From: Clostridium sp. DSM 17811
GTDB taxonomy: Bacteria; Bacillota; Clostridia; Clostridiales; Clostridiaceae
Assembly: GCF_018861905.1 (NCBI RefSeq)
Contig: NZ_JAHLDU010000012.1
Location: forward strand, 1-64,000
Length of the DNA: 64,000 nucleotides
Reading direction: 5' to 3'
The notes beneath the pieces are model-generated. The model saw only the letters and a list, made by a program, of their open reading frames with translations. It had not been told where the DNA came from and ran no database searches. The position numbers and the translations under genes were made by a program. Shown one piece after another: positions 25,591 through 34,698 of this stretch (the stretch's first letter is position 1; each line of letters begins with the position of its first letter).

Positions 25591-26478
25591 ATGAACCCAA
25601 AATATACTAATTCAGCAAGATATAGGTGTCTCGAATATTTAAAAAAACAATCTGTTGATTTATATTTAAGTTATTGTGGAATAGAGGAATGTGACCCTGG
25701 TCATTCATATGGTCCTACTATACGTACAGAGTATCTACTCCATTATATTTTAAAGGGAAAAGGCTTTTATAATGTTGATAGTAAAACCTATAATTTATCC
25801 GAACATGAATCTTTTATTATATATCCCAATGAAATAACCTACTATGAAGCAGACAAAGAAGACCCATGGACTTATATTTGGATAGGTTTTAACGGTATTA
25901 AAGCTGAAACTTGCCTAAACTATGCATCCCTTAATAAAGAAAATCGAGTATCTAAATTTGATTGTGAAGATATTTTACTAGAGTGCATAAATGGTATTCT
26001 GAATGCAAGTAAATTAACATATGCAAACGATTTAAAGAGAGAAAGTTACCTATCTATGTTTCTCTCAGCAATAATTCAAGAAAAGCATGACTGCATAACG
26101 CAATTAGAAGACATCCATGATTACCCCTACCAAGTATATGTAGAACATGCACTAGAATTCATTGACCACAATTATCAAAAGAATATTAAGATTAACGATA
26201 TCGCTAACTACATTGGCATTAGTAGAAGTTATCTAACCAATATTTTTAAAAAGAATATTAATTTGTCGCCTCAAGAGTATTTGATAAAATATCGTTTTGA
26301 TAGGGCATGCAGTTTATTGAAAACTACCACCCTTCCAGTAAGTACCGTTGCATCTCAAGTTGGTTATGATGATCCTCTTACCTTTTCAAAAGTATTTAAA
26401 AAGTTTTACACAGTTAGTCCTACAACTTATCGTACTCAACATGAATTAATTAGTTATTCTAATACTAAAGGAAACTAA
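25591..26478 (+). CDS. AraC family regulator of the galactoside genes
   Basis: The roughly 295-residue protein has an N-terminal cupin-like sugar-sensing domain (RTEYLLHYILKGKGFY, IIYPNEITYYEAD) and a C-terminal pair of helix-turn-helices. Its motifs include NDIANYIGISRSYLTNIFKK and VASQVGYDDPLTFSKVFKKF, as in RafR/MsmR-type activators. ATG 25591 follows GGGGG at seven bases; the upstream TTG 25576 overlaps that RBS. It is divergent from the hydrolase and convergent with the alpha-galactosidase operon. I infer that it binds the motif shared by the hydrolase and binding-protein promoters. Confidence 0.9.
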   Translation: MNPKYTNSARYRCLEYLKKQSVDLYLSYCGIEECDPGHSYGPTIRTEYLLHYILKGKGFYNVDSKTYNLSEHESFIIYPNEITYYEADKEDPWTYIWIGFNGIKAETCLNYASLNKENRVSKFDCEDILLECINGILNASKLTYANDLKRESYLSMFLSAIIQEKHDCITQLEDIHDYPYQVYVEHALEFIDHNYQKNIKINDIANYIGISRSYLTNIFKKNINLSPQEYLIKYRFDRACSLLKTTTLPVSTVASQVGYDDPLTFSKVFKKFYTVSPTTYRTQHELISYSNTKGN

Positions 26479-26525
26479 AAAGAGTTGTCGTAAACCTTTT
26501 ATCAAATTTTACGACAACTCTTTTT
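26477..26525. terminator. bidirectional terminator between araC-type gene and alpha-galactosidase operon
   Basis: AAAAGAGTTGTCGTAAA pairs with TTTACGACAACTCTTTT around a 14-base loop. A-runs and T-runs on both sides make it work for both convergent genes. Confidence 0.88.
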
Positions 26526-26536
26526 AAAACTACTTT

Positions 26537-28750
26537 TTAATCTATTTGTGTTAAATTATATAATACGGAGGAAAAATCCATACCCTTGGCACAAAATTCT
26601 TTCTCGTCAATAATAATCCCTATATTCATCAATTCATCTCCATGATATATTCTATTTCCATCCCCATTGATTATATATCTTTTATTGTCATCTAATCCAA
26701 CTAATTTAAATCTTCTAAAAGCTTCATTAGCCGAATTTAACACATTATAGTATGCAGCTATAGCTTCTCTCTTATCTTTTGAAACGACAATCCAGGTTGT
26801 AATATTTTCTTCAAAGGGACTAGAAATACGATAGAATACCCCTTTACTGATAAGTTCTCTATGATCCTTGTAATATTCAACCTGTTCTTTCACTTTTGCT
26901 TTTTCTTGCTCTGGCAAAAGACTTAAATCGAGTTCATATCCAAATGCACCAAAATATGCAACATTTGCTCTTGTTTCAATAGGTGTAACTCTGCCTACCT
27001 GCTGATTAGGAACTGATGTTACATGTGCTCCCATGCAGGCAATTGGATAAACATATGATGTACCGTATTGAATCTTTAACCGTTCTACTGCATCTGAATT
27101 ATCACTAGTCCAAGTCTGAGGTGCATAGTACAGCATTCCAGGATCAAATCTTCCACCACCACTAGAGCATGACTCAAATAAAATATACGGAAATTTAGAA
27201 ATCAAGCGTTCATATAAATTATACACTCCTAGGATATATTTATGAAATACCTTCCCTTGAAACTCCGCATTCTCTGCTGAAGAATAACATTCTGTAATAT
27301 AGCGATTCATATCCCATTTTATATATGATATCTTTGCCTCGCTTAAGATTTTTTCCATTAAACTATATATATAATCCACCACTTCATTTCTAGAAAAATC
27401 TAGTACATACTGATTTCTAGAAGGAGAACTTCTTCTTCCTGGAGTTGCTATAATCCAATCATTATGTGCCTTATATAAATCACTATCCTTATTAACCATT
27501 TCTGGTTCAAACCAAAGACCGAATTTCATTCCCATTCCTTCAACTTTATTTGCTAACCCTGTAATACCGTCAGGTAATTTTTTGAAATTTTTAACATACC
27601 AATCCCCTAAACCGCATTTGTCATTATCTCGGTTACCAAACCATCCATCATCTAATACAAATAACTCCATACCTAAATCTTTTCCAGCCTTTGCAATTTT
27701 CAAAACTTTTTTCTCAGTAAACTCCATTTCTGTAGCTTCCCAGTTATTAATTAGTATTGGCCTTACTTTATCTCTCCATTGGCCTCTAACTAATCTTGTT
27801 CTATACAATTCATGATAAGTTTGGCTCATTTTATTCATACCACAATTTGAATACACCATTACCACTTCCGGTGTCTGGAACACTTCTCCTTCACTTAATG
27901 GCCATTCAAAGGTGTCAGGATGAATTCCTATAATCACCCTTGTCATATCATGGGTACTTACTTCTATTTGTTCTAAATGATTTCCACTATAGACCAAACT
28001 AAATCCATACACTTCACCATTAAATTCATCAACATTTGTTCTCTTTAAAGCAATAAATGGATTATGTTCCGAGCTACTTGCACCTGCCATGCTATAAATT
28101 GCCTGAGTTCCTTGTTCTAGCTTTCTAATTTTGACATGCCTTTCTCTACCCCAAGCACCAGCTAAATGAATCATTTCGAATTTGCTATCTGGAAAATCTA
28201 CAGATACACTCATTGCTCTATTAAGTATAATAGTGCTCTTACCTTTATGAATAAACTTAACATTCCTTGCTATTACCGGTAACTCCTTATAAATAGTATA
28301 GCTAAGTACTAATTCAGTATGTATTAACGAGTCATATAATGTAATTTCAAGGGTCTCTGCTTCATTATCATCTTCTACATATGTAGCTGGTAGCCCTTCT
28401 AATTTCCTTTTTCCCTTAAAAATTTTATGAGATTTAAATTCAAAATTTGTTATTTTGCTTCCATTTTCTTGCTTGATTTCAAAAGCTGGATATCTAAAAT
28501 CTGTACTACCATATGATGGATATTCTTGCTTTGTATATTGAAGCGAAAGCTCATAATTATCTTCAAATATATAGGCTGCTAAAGATCTCAGTTTTCCCTC
28601 CAATAGATAGGAAAAAGAATCTCTATCATGTACCTTCTTTCCATAATATAAATTTCCTAATTGATTATTGTCTAAAATTTTAATAATATAACTTATTTCT
28701 TCATTATATATATGAAATTCCTTTGATCCTTCATGAAAAATAATAGCCAT
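26537..28750 (-). CDS. alpha-galactosidase, GH36
   Basis: This cytoplasmic enzyme of about 737 residues hydrolyses alpha-1,6-galactosides such as melibiose and raffinose. The GH36 signatures are complete: nucleophile aspartate in YIKWDMNRYI, FESCSSGGGRFDPGML, and the acid/base aspartate region TSDNSDAVERL, followed by GAHVTSVPN. I place the start at ATG 28750 because GGAGGAGG lies just upstream. The longer frame beginning at 28804 would overlap the permease gene and swallow that RBS. It is the last gene of the transporter operon, 19 bp after the second permease. No signal peptide is present, consistent with hydrolysis after uptake. Confidence 0.93.
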   Translation of the reverse strand: MAIIFHEGSKEFHIYNEEISYIIKILDNNQLGNLYYGKKVHDRDSFSYLLEGKLRSLAAYIFEDNYELSLQYTKQEYPSYGSTDFRYPAFEIKQENGSKITNFEFKSHKIFKGKRKLEGLPATYVEDDNEAETLEITLYDSLIHTELVLSYTIYKELPVIARNVKFIHKGKSTIILNRAMSVSVDFPDSKFEMIHLAGAWGRERHVKIRKLEQGTQAIYSMAGASSSEHNPFIALKRTNVDEFNGEVYGFSLVYSGNHLEQIEVSTHDMTRVIIGIHPDTFEWPLSEGEVFQTPEVVMVYSNCGMNKMSQTYHELYRTRLVRGQWRDKVRPILINNWEATEMEFTEKKVLKIAKAGKDLGMELFVLDDGWFGNRDNDKCGLGDWYVKNFKKLPDGITGLANKVEGMGMKFGLWFEPEMVNKDSDLYKAHNDWIIATPGRRSSPSRNQYVLDFSRNEVVDYIYSLMEKILSEAKISYIKWDMNRYITECYSSAENAEFQGKVFHKYILGVYNLYERLISKFPYILFESCSSGGGRFDPGMLYYAPQTWTSDNSDAVERLKIQYGTSYVYPIACMGAHVTSVPNQQVGRVTPIETRANVAYFGAFGYELDLSLLPEQEKAKVKEQVEYYKDHRELISKGVFYRISSPFEENITTWIVVSKDKREAIAAYYNVLNSANEAFRRFKLVGLDDNKRYIINGDGNRIYHGDELMNIGIIIDEKEFCAKGMDFSSVLYNLTQID

Positions 28751-28769
28751 AATGTCCTCCTCCATATAA

Positions 28770-29600
28770 TTATAGTTTTCCACCAGATGTAGATATACCC
28801 TCAATAAACTGCTTTTGGAATATAGAATAAATCAATAACATTGGCCATATGGCAAGTACTGAAGCTGCCATTAGCTGTGGATAATTAACTGAATATCCAC
28901 TCTGTATTTTAGCTAAAGCTGATGATAATGTAGCCGCATTTGAGTCTGAATTTATAATCATTGGCCACATTAAATCCTTAAATGCAAATAATGCTGTAAA
29001 AATACTTAGTGCTATTAATCCTGATTTTACTAATGGAAGCATTATTTTAATGAAAATTTGACCAATATTGCATCCATCTAATATTGCCGCTTCTTCCAAT
29101 TCTTTTGGAAGTCCAGCGAAAAATTGTCTTAATAAAAATGTCCCAAAGGCACTAACTAATCCAGGAAATGCTAATGCAAATACGGTGTTTCTCATTCCAA
29201 GCTTATCAATCATTAAAAATTGTGGAATAATGAATATCTGAGTTGGTACCATCATCTGGAATAATACTAAACCAAACAAGAAATTTTTTCCGCGAAATTT
29301 AAGTCTTGCGAAAGCATATGCGGCCATTGCACTAAATGTAACAGAACAAACGACCCTTATAAACATCATTGCAAATGTATTATAATACAGACTTAGAAAA
29401 TTATTTTGCTTTATTACTTCAATATAATTTTGAATTTTCCACTTTCCTGGGAAAATAATAAAAGGATTCATGGAGGTGGATTCAGTTACTGATTTAAATG
29501 ATGTAAGTATCATCCAAATAAATGGCAAAATCATTATACATGCACCTATTATTAACACACTATGAACAAGTATCATTTTCGATCTTTTTTTAGTTTCCAT
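28770..29600 (-). CDS. carbohydrate ABC transporter permease (MalG-like)
   Basis: The 276-residue protein has six transmembrane segments and the binding-protein-dependent permease EAA loop ELEEAAILDGCNIGQIFIKI, which contacts the ATPase. It belongs to the CUT1 sugar transporter family (MalG, MsmG, RafG). It follows the first permease by 13 bp, with GGAGGG before ATG 29600. The matching ATPase (MsmK-like) is not encoded in this operon, as is common in Firmicutes, where one shared ATPase serves several importers. Confidence 0.92.
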   Translation of the reverse strand: METKKRSKMILVHSVLIIGACIMILPFIWMILTSFKSVTESTSMNPFIIFPGKWKIQNYIEVIKQNNFLSLYYNTFAMMFIRVVCSVTFSAMAAYAFARLKFRGKNFLFGLVLFQMMVPTQIFIIPQFLMIDKLGMRNTVFALAFPGLVSAFGTFLLRQFFAGLPKELEEAAILDGCNIGQIFIKIMLPLVKSGLIALSIFTALFAFKDLMWPMIINSDSNAATLSSALAKIQSGYSVNYPQLMAASVLAIWPMLLIYSIFQKQFIEGISTSGGKL

Positions 29601-29613
29601 TTATTCTTCCCTC

Positions 29614-30558
29614 CTACATATAATTAACCCATTTTTTCTGTACTTTCATTTGAATTACCGTAATAATCATTATAATTACAAGTAATAACATAACTATTGC
29701 AGCTCCATATCCCTTATTAGAATATTTAAATGAATTGTTATAAAATAAATAAACTAAAGAAACTGTTTTATTGTATGCAGGATTAGTTACATCAATCATC
29801 ATATAAATAACATCAAATACCTGCATTGATTGAATAATTGATGTTACCATAACGAAAAACAAAGTTGGTGAAATTAGTGGCAATGTAATATTAAAAAACT
29901 GTGCAAATATATTTGCACCATCGATATTAGCTGCCTCATAATAATCCTTTGGTATTTCTTGTAATCCTGCTAATAACAATACCATGTTATAACCAATTGC
30001 ACTCCATATACCAATAATTGCTATCGAATAAATTGCCACCTTGGGATCACTTATCCAATCTATCCTTCCCAACCCAATTTTCTTTAAGAAAACATTTAAT
30101 AGACCAAATTGATTATTGTATAACCATTTCCACACCATTGTTACAGCTGCTGGAGCAGCCATCATAGGGATAAAATAAATAGTACGGTAGAGTGATTTCC
30201 CTCTTAGTTTACCATTTAATAGAACTGCTACAACCATTGATAATACAATTGTAAGTGGAACAACAATTATTGTATATTTTAGTGTATTCACTAATGCATA
30301 CCAAACTTGAACATCTGATAACATCGTTTTGTAATTATCTAAACCTATAAATATATTACCTCTTCCAAACGCTCCATTTTTAAAAAAACTCAAATATAGA
30401 TTCTGAAAAATCGGAATTATGTTCAATACTAAAAGTCCTATAATTGTTGGAGCAACTAAAAACCATCCCCAGAGACATTCGTTTATTTGTGGTTTCGTTG
30501 GCTTCATTTTAAGTTTTATTGGCTTTATCTTAAATTTCACCATGCCTGAATTAATCAC
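29614..30558 (-). CDS. carbohydrate ABC transporter permease (MalF-like)
   Basis: The roughly 314-residue CUT1 permease has six transmembrane segments after a basic N terminus. Its EAA loop is EIPKDYYEAANIDGANIFAQ, with a downstream FFNITLPLISPTLFF. The first ATG (30567) lies one base after AGGGG; GTG 30558, nine bases further, is better spaced and is my choice. It pairs with the MalG-like permease. The substrate is presumably an alpha-galactoside because of the neighbouring GH36 enzyme. Confidence 0.9.
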   Translation of the reverse strand: MINSGMVKFKIKPIKLKMKPTKPQINECLWGWFLVAPTIIGLLVLNIIPIFQNLYLSFFKNGAFGRGNIFIGLDNYKTMLSDVQVWYALVNTLKYTIIVVPLTIVLSMVVAVLLNGKLRGKSLYRTIYFIPMMAAPAAVTMVWKWLYNNQFGLLNVFLKKIGLGRIDWISDPKVAIYSIAIIGIWSAIGYNMVLLLAGLQEIPKDYYEAANIDGANIFAQFFNITLPLISPTLFFVMVTSIIQSMQVFDVIYMMIDVTNPAYNKTVSLVYLFYNNSFKYSNKGYGAAIVMLLLVIIMIITVIQMKVQKKWVNYM

Positions 30559-30772
30559 TAATATCATCCCCTAATCTATATAAATTCTGTTCTAAATATA
30601 AGAATTTATCTATCAAAACCAATTTTAACTTTAAAACATACAATCCTAATTATCTTGTTATTTGTTAGTTCTACCTTTATTTTGAATCTTTGTATACTAT
30701 AATTTAAATATCACATTTAGATTCTCTACTTACTTTATTTTGTTCCTTACCCGCTACGCAATTGAAAAACTA

Positions 30773-30798
30773 TGCGACAACCATAATTGGTTATCGCA
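30773..30798 (-). terminator. attenuator hairpin between binding protein and permease genes
   Basis: On the minus strand TGCGATAACC and GGTTGTCGCA pair (one G-U) around six bases and are followed by TAGTTTTTC. It sits just after the binding-protein stop. This is the usual place for a leaky terminator that keeps binding protein in excess over permeases. Confidence 0.7.
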
Positions 30799-30808
30799 AA
30801 ATATATAA

Positions 30809-32092
30809 TTATTTTTCTTGTACCAAACTTTTATTCATTACAGCTGCTGCATCCGTGCAGGCTTGTTCAACTGTTTTTTCTCCAGTAAAAGCTCCCTTTA
30901 ATACCTCATATGCCTTATCTTCCCAAACACCAGTTGTATTAGAATATGGTCTAATTTGAGCATATTTTACCATATCAATAAATACCTTTACATTAAACGT
31001 TTTGTTTGAGGCAACCCAAGCATCGGCAGTTCCATCATACGCTGATATAGCTACACCAAGTTGTGCCTGCCTTGTTTGCCCCTCTTTAGAACTTAAATAT
31101 TCAATCCATTTAAATGATTCATCTGGATGTTTAGTTCCTTTTGCTATTGCATTTCCAAGGCCATTAAAAATAGTGGCTCTCCCTCCATTGTTAGAACTTG
31201 GTAATACTGCTACATCAAAATTTTTCTTCATATAATCATTTGAAGAAAACCCTGATAAATTCCATGATCCAAAGAATCCCATTGCACATTTTCCACTTTG
31301 CATATCAGTAGCACGTTCTGCATCCCCAAATTCTTTAGGTGAAAGACCATCTTTTACAAAATTCACATAGTACTTCATAGCTTCAACTGTTTTTGGATCA
31401 TCATAACCTGATTTTTTATCCTTTGTAATTATTGTCCCACCATTTTGATATACAAAATTGTAATATCCCTCTTGATTATGAAGTGGGGTAAGAATTCCAT
31501 ACTGTGAACCATCAGCTTTTGTTAACTTTTTAGCTGTTTTTTCCAAATCAGTCCATGTCCACTTATCATTTGGATAAGTAATACCTGCCTTATCAAACAT
31601 TGTCTTGTTGTACCAAAGAGCTATAGTATCGTAATCTTTCGGAATTGCATATTGATTTGACTTATAATTATATATAGATTTTAATCCACTAGGAAACTTA
31701 TCCATTTCTATCTTCTTACTTGCTTTTATTCTATCATTCAAGTTCATCAACTGATCATTTGATGCATATTTGTAGATTTCGTTTGAATGCATCCAGAAAG
31801 TATCAGGTAATGACCCTCCAGTTGCACCGGCCTCAAGAGCTGTCCAATAATCTGCCCAACCGGTAACTTGAATCTTAATTTTAATATTAGAATTTTCTTT
31901 TTCAAATTCATCAGCAATTGTTCTTAATCCCTTTTCTTGATTAGAATCCCAAATTGCATAGGTAATAGTGACTGCCTTACTCTTTGTAGTATCAGTACCT
32001 ACTGCAGCTTTTTTTGTCTGCGTTCCACACCCCGTAAATGTTGCTAGTGTTAATAATAAACCTAGTGTTAGAGCTAATGCTTTTCTTTTCAT
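30809..32092 (-). CDS. sugar-binding lipoprotein of a CUT1 ABC importer
   Basis: The 427-residue extracytoplasmic solute-binding protein (family 1) has a lipoprotein signal with lipobox LATFTGC (Cys22). Family signatures include VTITYAIWDSNQEKGLRTIA near the mature N terminus, LPDTFWMHSNEI, and KTVEAMKYYVNFVKDGLSP with FGSWNLSGF later. It captures the sugar on the outer face of the membrane. The RBS GGGGGG precedes ATG 32092. It is first in the operon, under a promoter with cre-like and AraC-motif sequences. Confidence 0.93.
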   Translation of the reverse strand: MKRKALALTLGLLLTLATFTGCGTQTKKAAVGTDTTKSKAVTITYAIWDSNQEKGLRTIADEFEKENSNIKIKIQVTGWADYWTALEAGATGGSLPDTFWMHSNEIYKYASNDQLMNLNDRIKASKKIEMDKFPSGLKSIYNYKSNQYAIPKDYDTIALWYNKTMFDKAGITYPNDKWTWTDLEKTAKKLTKADGSQYGILTPLHNQEGYYNFVYQNGGTIITKDKKSGYDDPKTVEAMKYYVNFVKDGLSPKEFGDAERATDMQSGKCAMGFFGSWNLSGFSSNDYMKKNFDVAVLPSSNNGGRATIFNGLGNAIAKGTKHPDESFKWIEYLSSKEGQTRQAQLGVAISAYDGTADAWVASNKTFNVKVFIDMVKYAQIRPYSNTTGVWEDKAYEVLKGAFTGEKTVEQACTDAAAVMNKSLVQEK

Positions 32093-32146
32093 AAATACCC
32101 CCCCTATTAAATTTTAGAATTAACTTATTAAATAAATGACCGCCTT

Positions 32147-32160
32147 TGTAAACGTTATTA
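32147..32160. promoter_or_regulatory. possible cre site of the binding-protein promoter
   Basis: TGTAAACGTTATTA matches the CcpA box core closely, with the last bases off consensus. It is 55-68 bp upstream of the start codon, a position suited to catabolite repression. Confidence 0.5.
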
Positions 32161-32207
32161 TTACTACTCCTCTATAATAATACAACCTACTTATACTTAA
32201 AATAGAC

Positions 32208-32246
32208 CTATGTCCTTTACACATGGAATGATGTGCTTTTATTATT
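32208..32246 (-). promoter_or_regulatory. shared regulon motif, copy 2 (binding-protein promoter)
   Basis: CTATGTC, 16 bases, then ATGTGCTTT plus an AT-rich run has the same spacing and orientation as at 25403-25440. It lies about 116 bp upstream of the binding-protein start, where an AraC activator would bind. Confidence 0.6.
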
Positions 32247-32394
32247 TAAAGAGAGTTCCTATTTGTATATAATCAATATAGTCTAAATTAATTGCATCAA
32301 TCACCTCATATTTATCCCTTTGTTGCTCCTTCTATAATTTTAACAATAAAAAAGCACCCACAATATAATGTAGATACTTCCTAAATTACATATG

Positions 32395-32481
32395 TTATTT
32401 TAGGTTTGAAGCTACAAAAACACCTAATTCATCTAATTCAACAGCCCTACTTATTTGTTCTAATTGACCTTCGTCCATCAT
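32395..32481 (-). CDS. 28-residue small open reading frame
   Basis: AGGAG lies ten bases before tandem ATG codons, and the frame encodes MMDEGQLEQISRAVELDELG followed by VFVASNLK. The RBS quality and acidic, helix-prone sequence suggest a translated peptide or the surviving start of a truncated gene. I do not recognise it. The surrounding 32250-32680 stretch otherwise holds only a dispersed repeat. Confidence 0.3.
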   Translation of the reverse strand: MMDEGQLEQISRAVELDELGVFVASNLK

Positions 32482-32547
32482 AATTAAGCTTCTCCTACCC
32501 CTATGCTCTTTATACTACAGCCTATGAGAAACAGCCTGATTCTATAA

Positions 32548-32661
32548 GCATGTCCAACATAAAAATCTAAGGAGTTAATCTGTAAACCTTAAAAATTTCT
32601 ATATCAAAATCATCAAAAAACAACGAAAACCCTTGAATTTCAAGGGTTTCTCATTGTATCA
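32548..32661. repeat. dispersed repeat, copy A
   Basis: GCATGTCCAA...ATAAAAATCTA..., then AACGAAAACCCTTGAATTTC and AAGGGTTTCTCATTGTATCA match copies at 38459-38590 and 41101-41275. The core is a hairpin (AAACCCTTGAA/TTTCAAGGGTTT), which may also act as terminator for adjacent genes. Confidence 0.75.
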
Positions 32662-32684
32662 ATATTTGTGAATTCACAAATCAT

Positions 32685-34433
32685 CTATTTACTTATATGC
32701 TGAGTTTTATAAAGTTCAGCATAGACACCGTTTTTTTCCATTAAACATTCGTGATTTCCATCTTCAATAATATTTCCACTATCAAATACAAGAATTCTAT
32801 CTGCATTTCTAACAGTAGATAATCTATGAGCAATAACAAAAGTTGTTCTTCCAATTATTAGGTTGTCAAAAGTTTCTTGTATTTTAGCTTCTGTAACACT
32901 ATCAAGGGCAGAAGTTGCTTCATCTAAAATTAGGAATGGTGGATTTTTTAGGAATATACGTGCTATAGAAATACGTTGTTTCTGTCCACCAGAAAGCATT
33001 GCACCACGTTCTCCAACAAAAGTATTAAATCCATCAGACATAGCAATAATATCATCATAAATCTCAGCCTGTTTTGCTGCCATTGCAACTTCCTTAGGAG
33101 TAGCCTCAGGTCTACCATATCTAATGTTTTCAAGAATACTATCAGCAAAAAGGAACACGTCTTGTTCTACAACTCCAATATTTTTATGCAATGATTCTTG
33201 TGTAATATTACGTATATCTACGTGGTCAAGCAAAATTTTTCCTTCATCAACATCATAGAACCTGGGAATCAATTTACATAATGTTGATTTCCCTCCACCC
33301 GATTGACCTACGACTGCAATTGTTTCACCAGGGTCGACGTGAAGAGAAATATTGTGTAATACTTGAATCCCTTTTTTATAAGAAAAACTAATATTTTCAA
33401 TATCTAATTCGCCTTTTACTCTGCCTATCTCTATAGCATTAGGATCATCTTTCATTTCAGTTTCAGTACGCATCATATCTACAAAACGTACAAGTCCAGC
33501 TCCACCTGTTGCAAATAGTTCAGCAAAGTTTGAAAGTTTTCTAATCGGAGTTATAAAAGTGGCAATATATAAGGTAAAAGTAATTAAATCAATTTGATTC
33601 ATCTGTCCTTTCATAATTAATATACCACCTACTAAGATAACTGTTGCTGGCAGAATACAAAGAAAAAATTCCATTGAAGCGTTGAAATATCCCATTGCCT
33701 TATAAAATTTAGTTTTGGATGTTTTGAAAGCATCATTTGATTCACTAAATTTATTAAATTCTGAATTCTCATTTGCAAATGCTTTCGCTGTTTTCATGCC
33801 TGAAAGCCCTGATTCAATATTTACATTTATAGAAGCAGTTTTTTCTTTCACTTCAAGAGAAGCTTTTGACATTTCAGAACGTCTATACCATACAACTAAT
33901 AGAAATATAGGCAAGATTAAAGCAATAACCAAAGTTAATTTCCACTGAATAGTAAATAAGATACCTAGTGATCCTATTATTGTCAAGGTGGATATAAAAA
34001 CATCTTCAGGACCATGATGAGCAAGTTCAGTTATATCAAATAAGTCTGCGGTAAGTCTACTCAGTAGTTGACCTGTACGGTTTCTATCAAAGTATCCATA
34101 AGACAATTCCTGCATATGCTTAAATAAATCGCTTCTTATATCCGCTTCTACTAATACGCCAAAAGTGTGACCATAGTAGGTTATTACATAGTAGAAAAAA
34201 GCTCTTAATGTATAAGCAATTAACATTATCACCATAATAGTTATAAATGTTTTATAAGCATTAACAGGTAATAGCTCATTTAGAGAATAACGAGTTATTG
34301 CTGGAAACGATAAGTCAATAACTGCAATTAAGAATGCACATGACATATCTAATATAAATAAATTTTTGTGTGGTTTAAAATATGAGAAGAATATTGAAAC
34401 TAGAGATCTTTTTTTAAATTCTTTTGTATCCAT
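32685..34433 (-). CDS. MsbA/LmrA-type ABC exporter (fused permease-ATPase)
   Basis: The roughly 582-residue half-transporter has six transmembrane segments (about residues 20-310) and a C-terminal ATPase. The ATPase carries Walker A VGQSGGGKST, signature MLSGGQKQR, Walker B FLILDEATSALD and the H-loop IAHRLSTV. It probably homodimerises to export lipids, drugs or peptides. ATG 34433 follows AAAGGAA at good spacing; the earlier ATG (34460) does not have an RBS as good. It is monocistronic, flanked by two copies of a dispersed repeat. Confidence 0.92.
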   Translation of the reverse strand: MDTKEFKKRSLVSIFFSYFKPHKNLFILDMSCAFLIAVIDLSFPAITRYSLNELLPVNAYKTFITIMVIMLIAYTLRAFFYYVITYYGHTFGVLVEADIRSDLFKHMQELSYGYFDRNRTGQLLSRLTADLFDITELAHHGPEDVFISTLTIIGSLGILFTIQWKLTLVIALILPIFLLVVWYRRSEMSKASLEVKEKTASINVNIESGLSGMKTAKAFANENSEFNKFSESNDAFKTSKTKFYKAMGYFNASMEFFLCILPATVILVGGILIMKGQMNQIDLITFTLYIATFITPIRKLSNFAELFATGGAGLVRFVDMMRTETEMKDDPNAIEIGRVKGELDIENISFSYKKGIQVLHNISLHVDPGETIAVVGQSGGGKSTLCKLIPRFYDVDEGKILLDHVDIRNITQESLHKNIGVVEQDVFLFADSILENIRYGRPEATPKEVAMAAKQAEIYDDIIAMSDGFNTFVGERGAMLSGGQKQRISIARIFLKNPPFLILDEATSALDSVTEAKIQETFDNLIIGRTTFVIAHRLSTVRNADRILVFDSGNIIEDGNHECLMEKNGVYAELYKTQHISK

Positions 34434-34525
34434 TTTTGCTAATTCCTTTCTTTTATGCATCTTTATTTTTCTCTAAGTATAACATATTTATATCGTGGTC
34501 AATCTAAATTATCCTTATTTATCAG

Positions 34526-34570
34526 TAATTCAAGGGTTTTACATTACATCAAACATTTTGTTTTCTTATG
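34526..34570. repeat. dispersed repeat, copy D (partial)
   Basis: AATTCAAGGGTTTTACATTA, then CATCAAACATTTTGTTTTCT and TATG correspond to the 3' core of copies A-C. A second element (GATACAATTTAGC at about 34590) follows, as it does after copy B. Confidence 0.65.
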
Positions 34571-34698
34571 TCTAATGACTATGATTTTGATACAATTTAG
34601 CGATTATTCTAACCAGTCAGTATATAAATTGCTCCGGCAATCTAACCACTATAGATTTTATAGTTAGAAATAAGAACAATTTTTTCATTAGTTCCTCC

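Noticed and set aside
32963-33194. Several 60-70 codon frames on both strands inside the ABC exporter
   Set aside because: They are shadow frames of a well-supported ABC exporter coding sequence.
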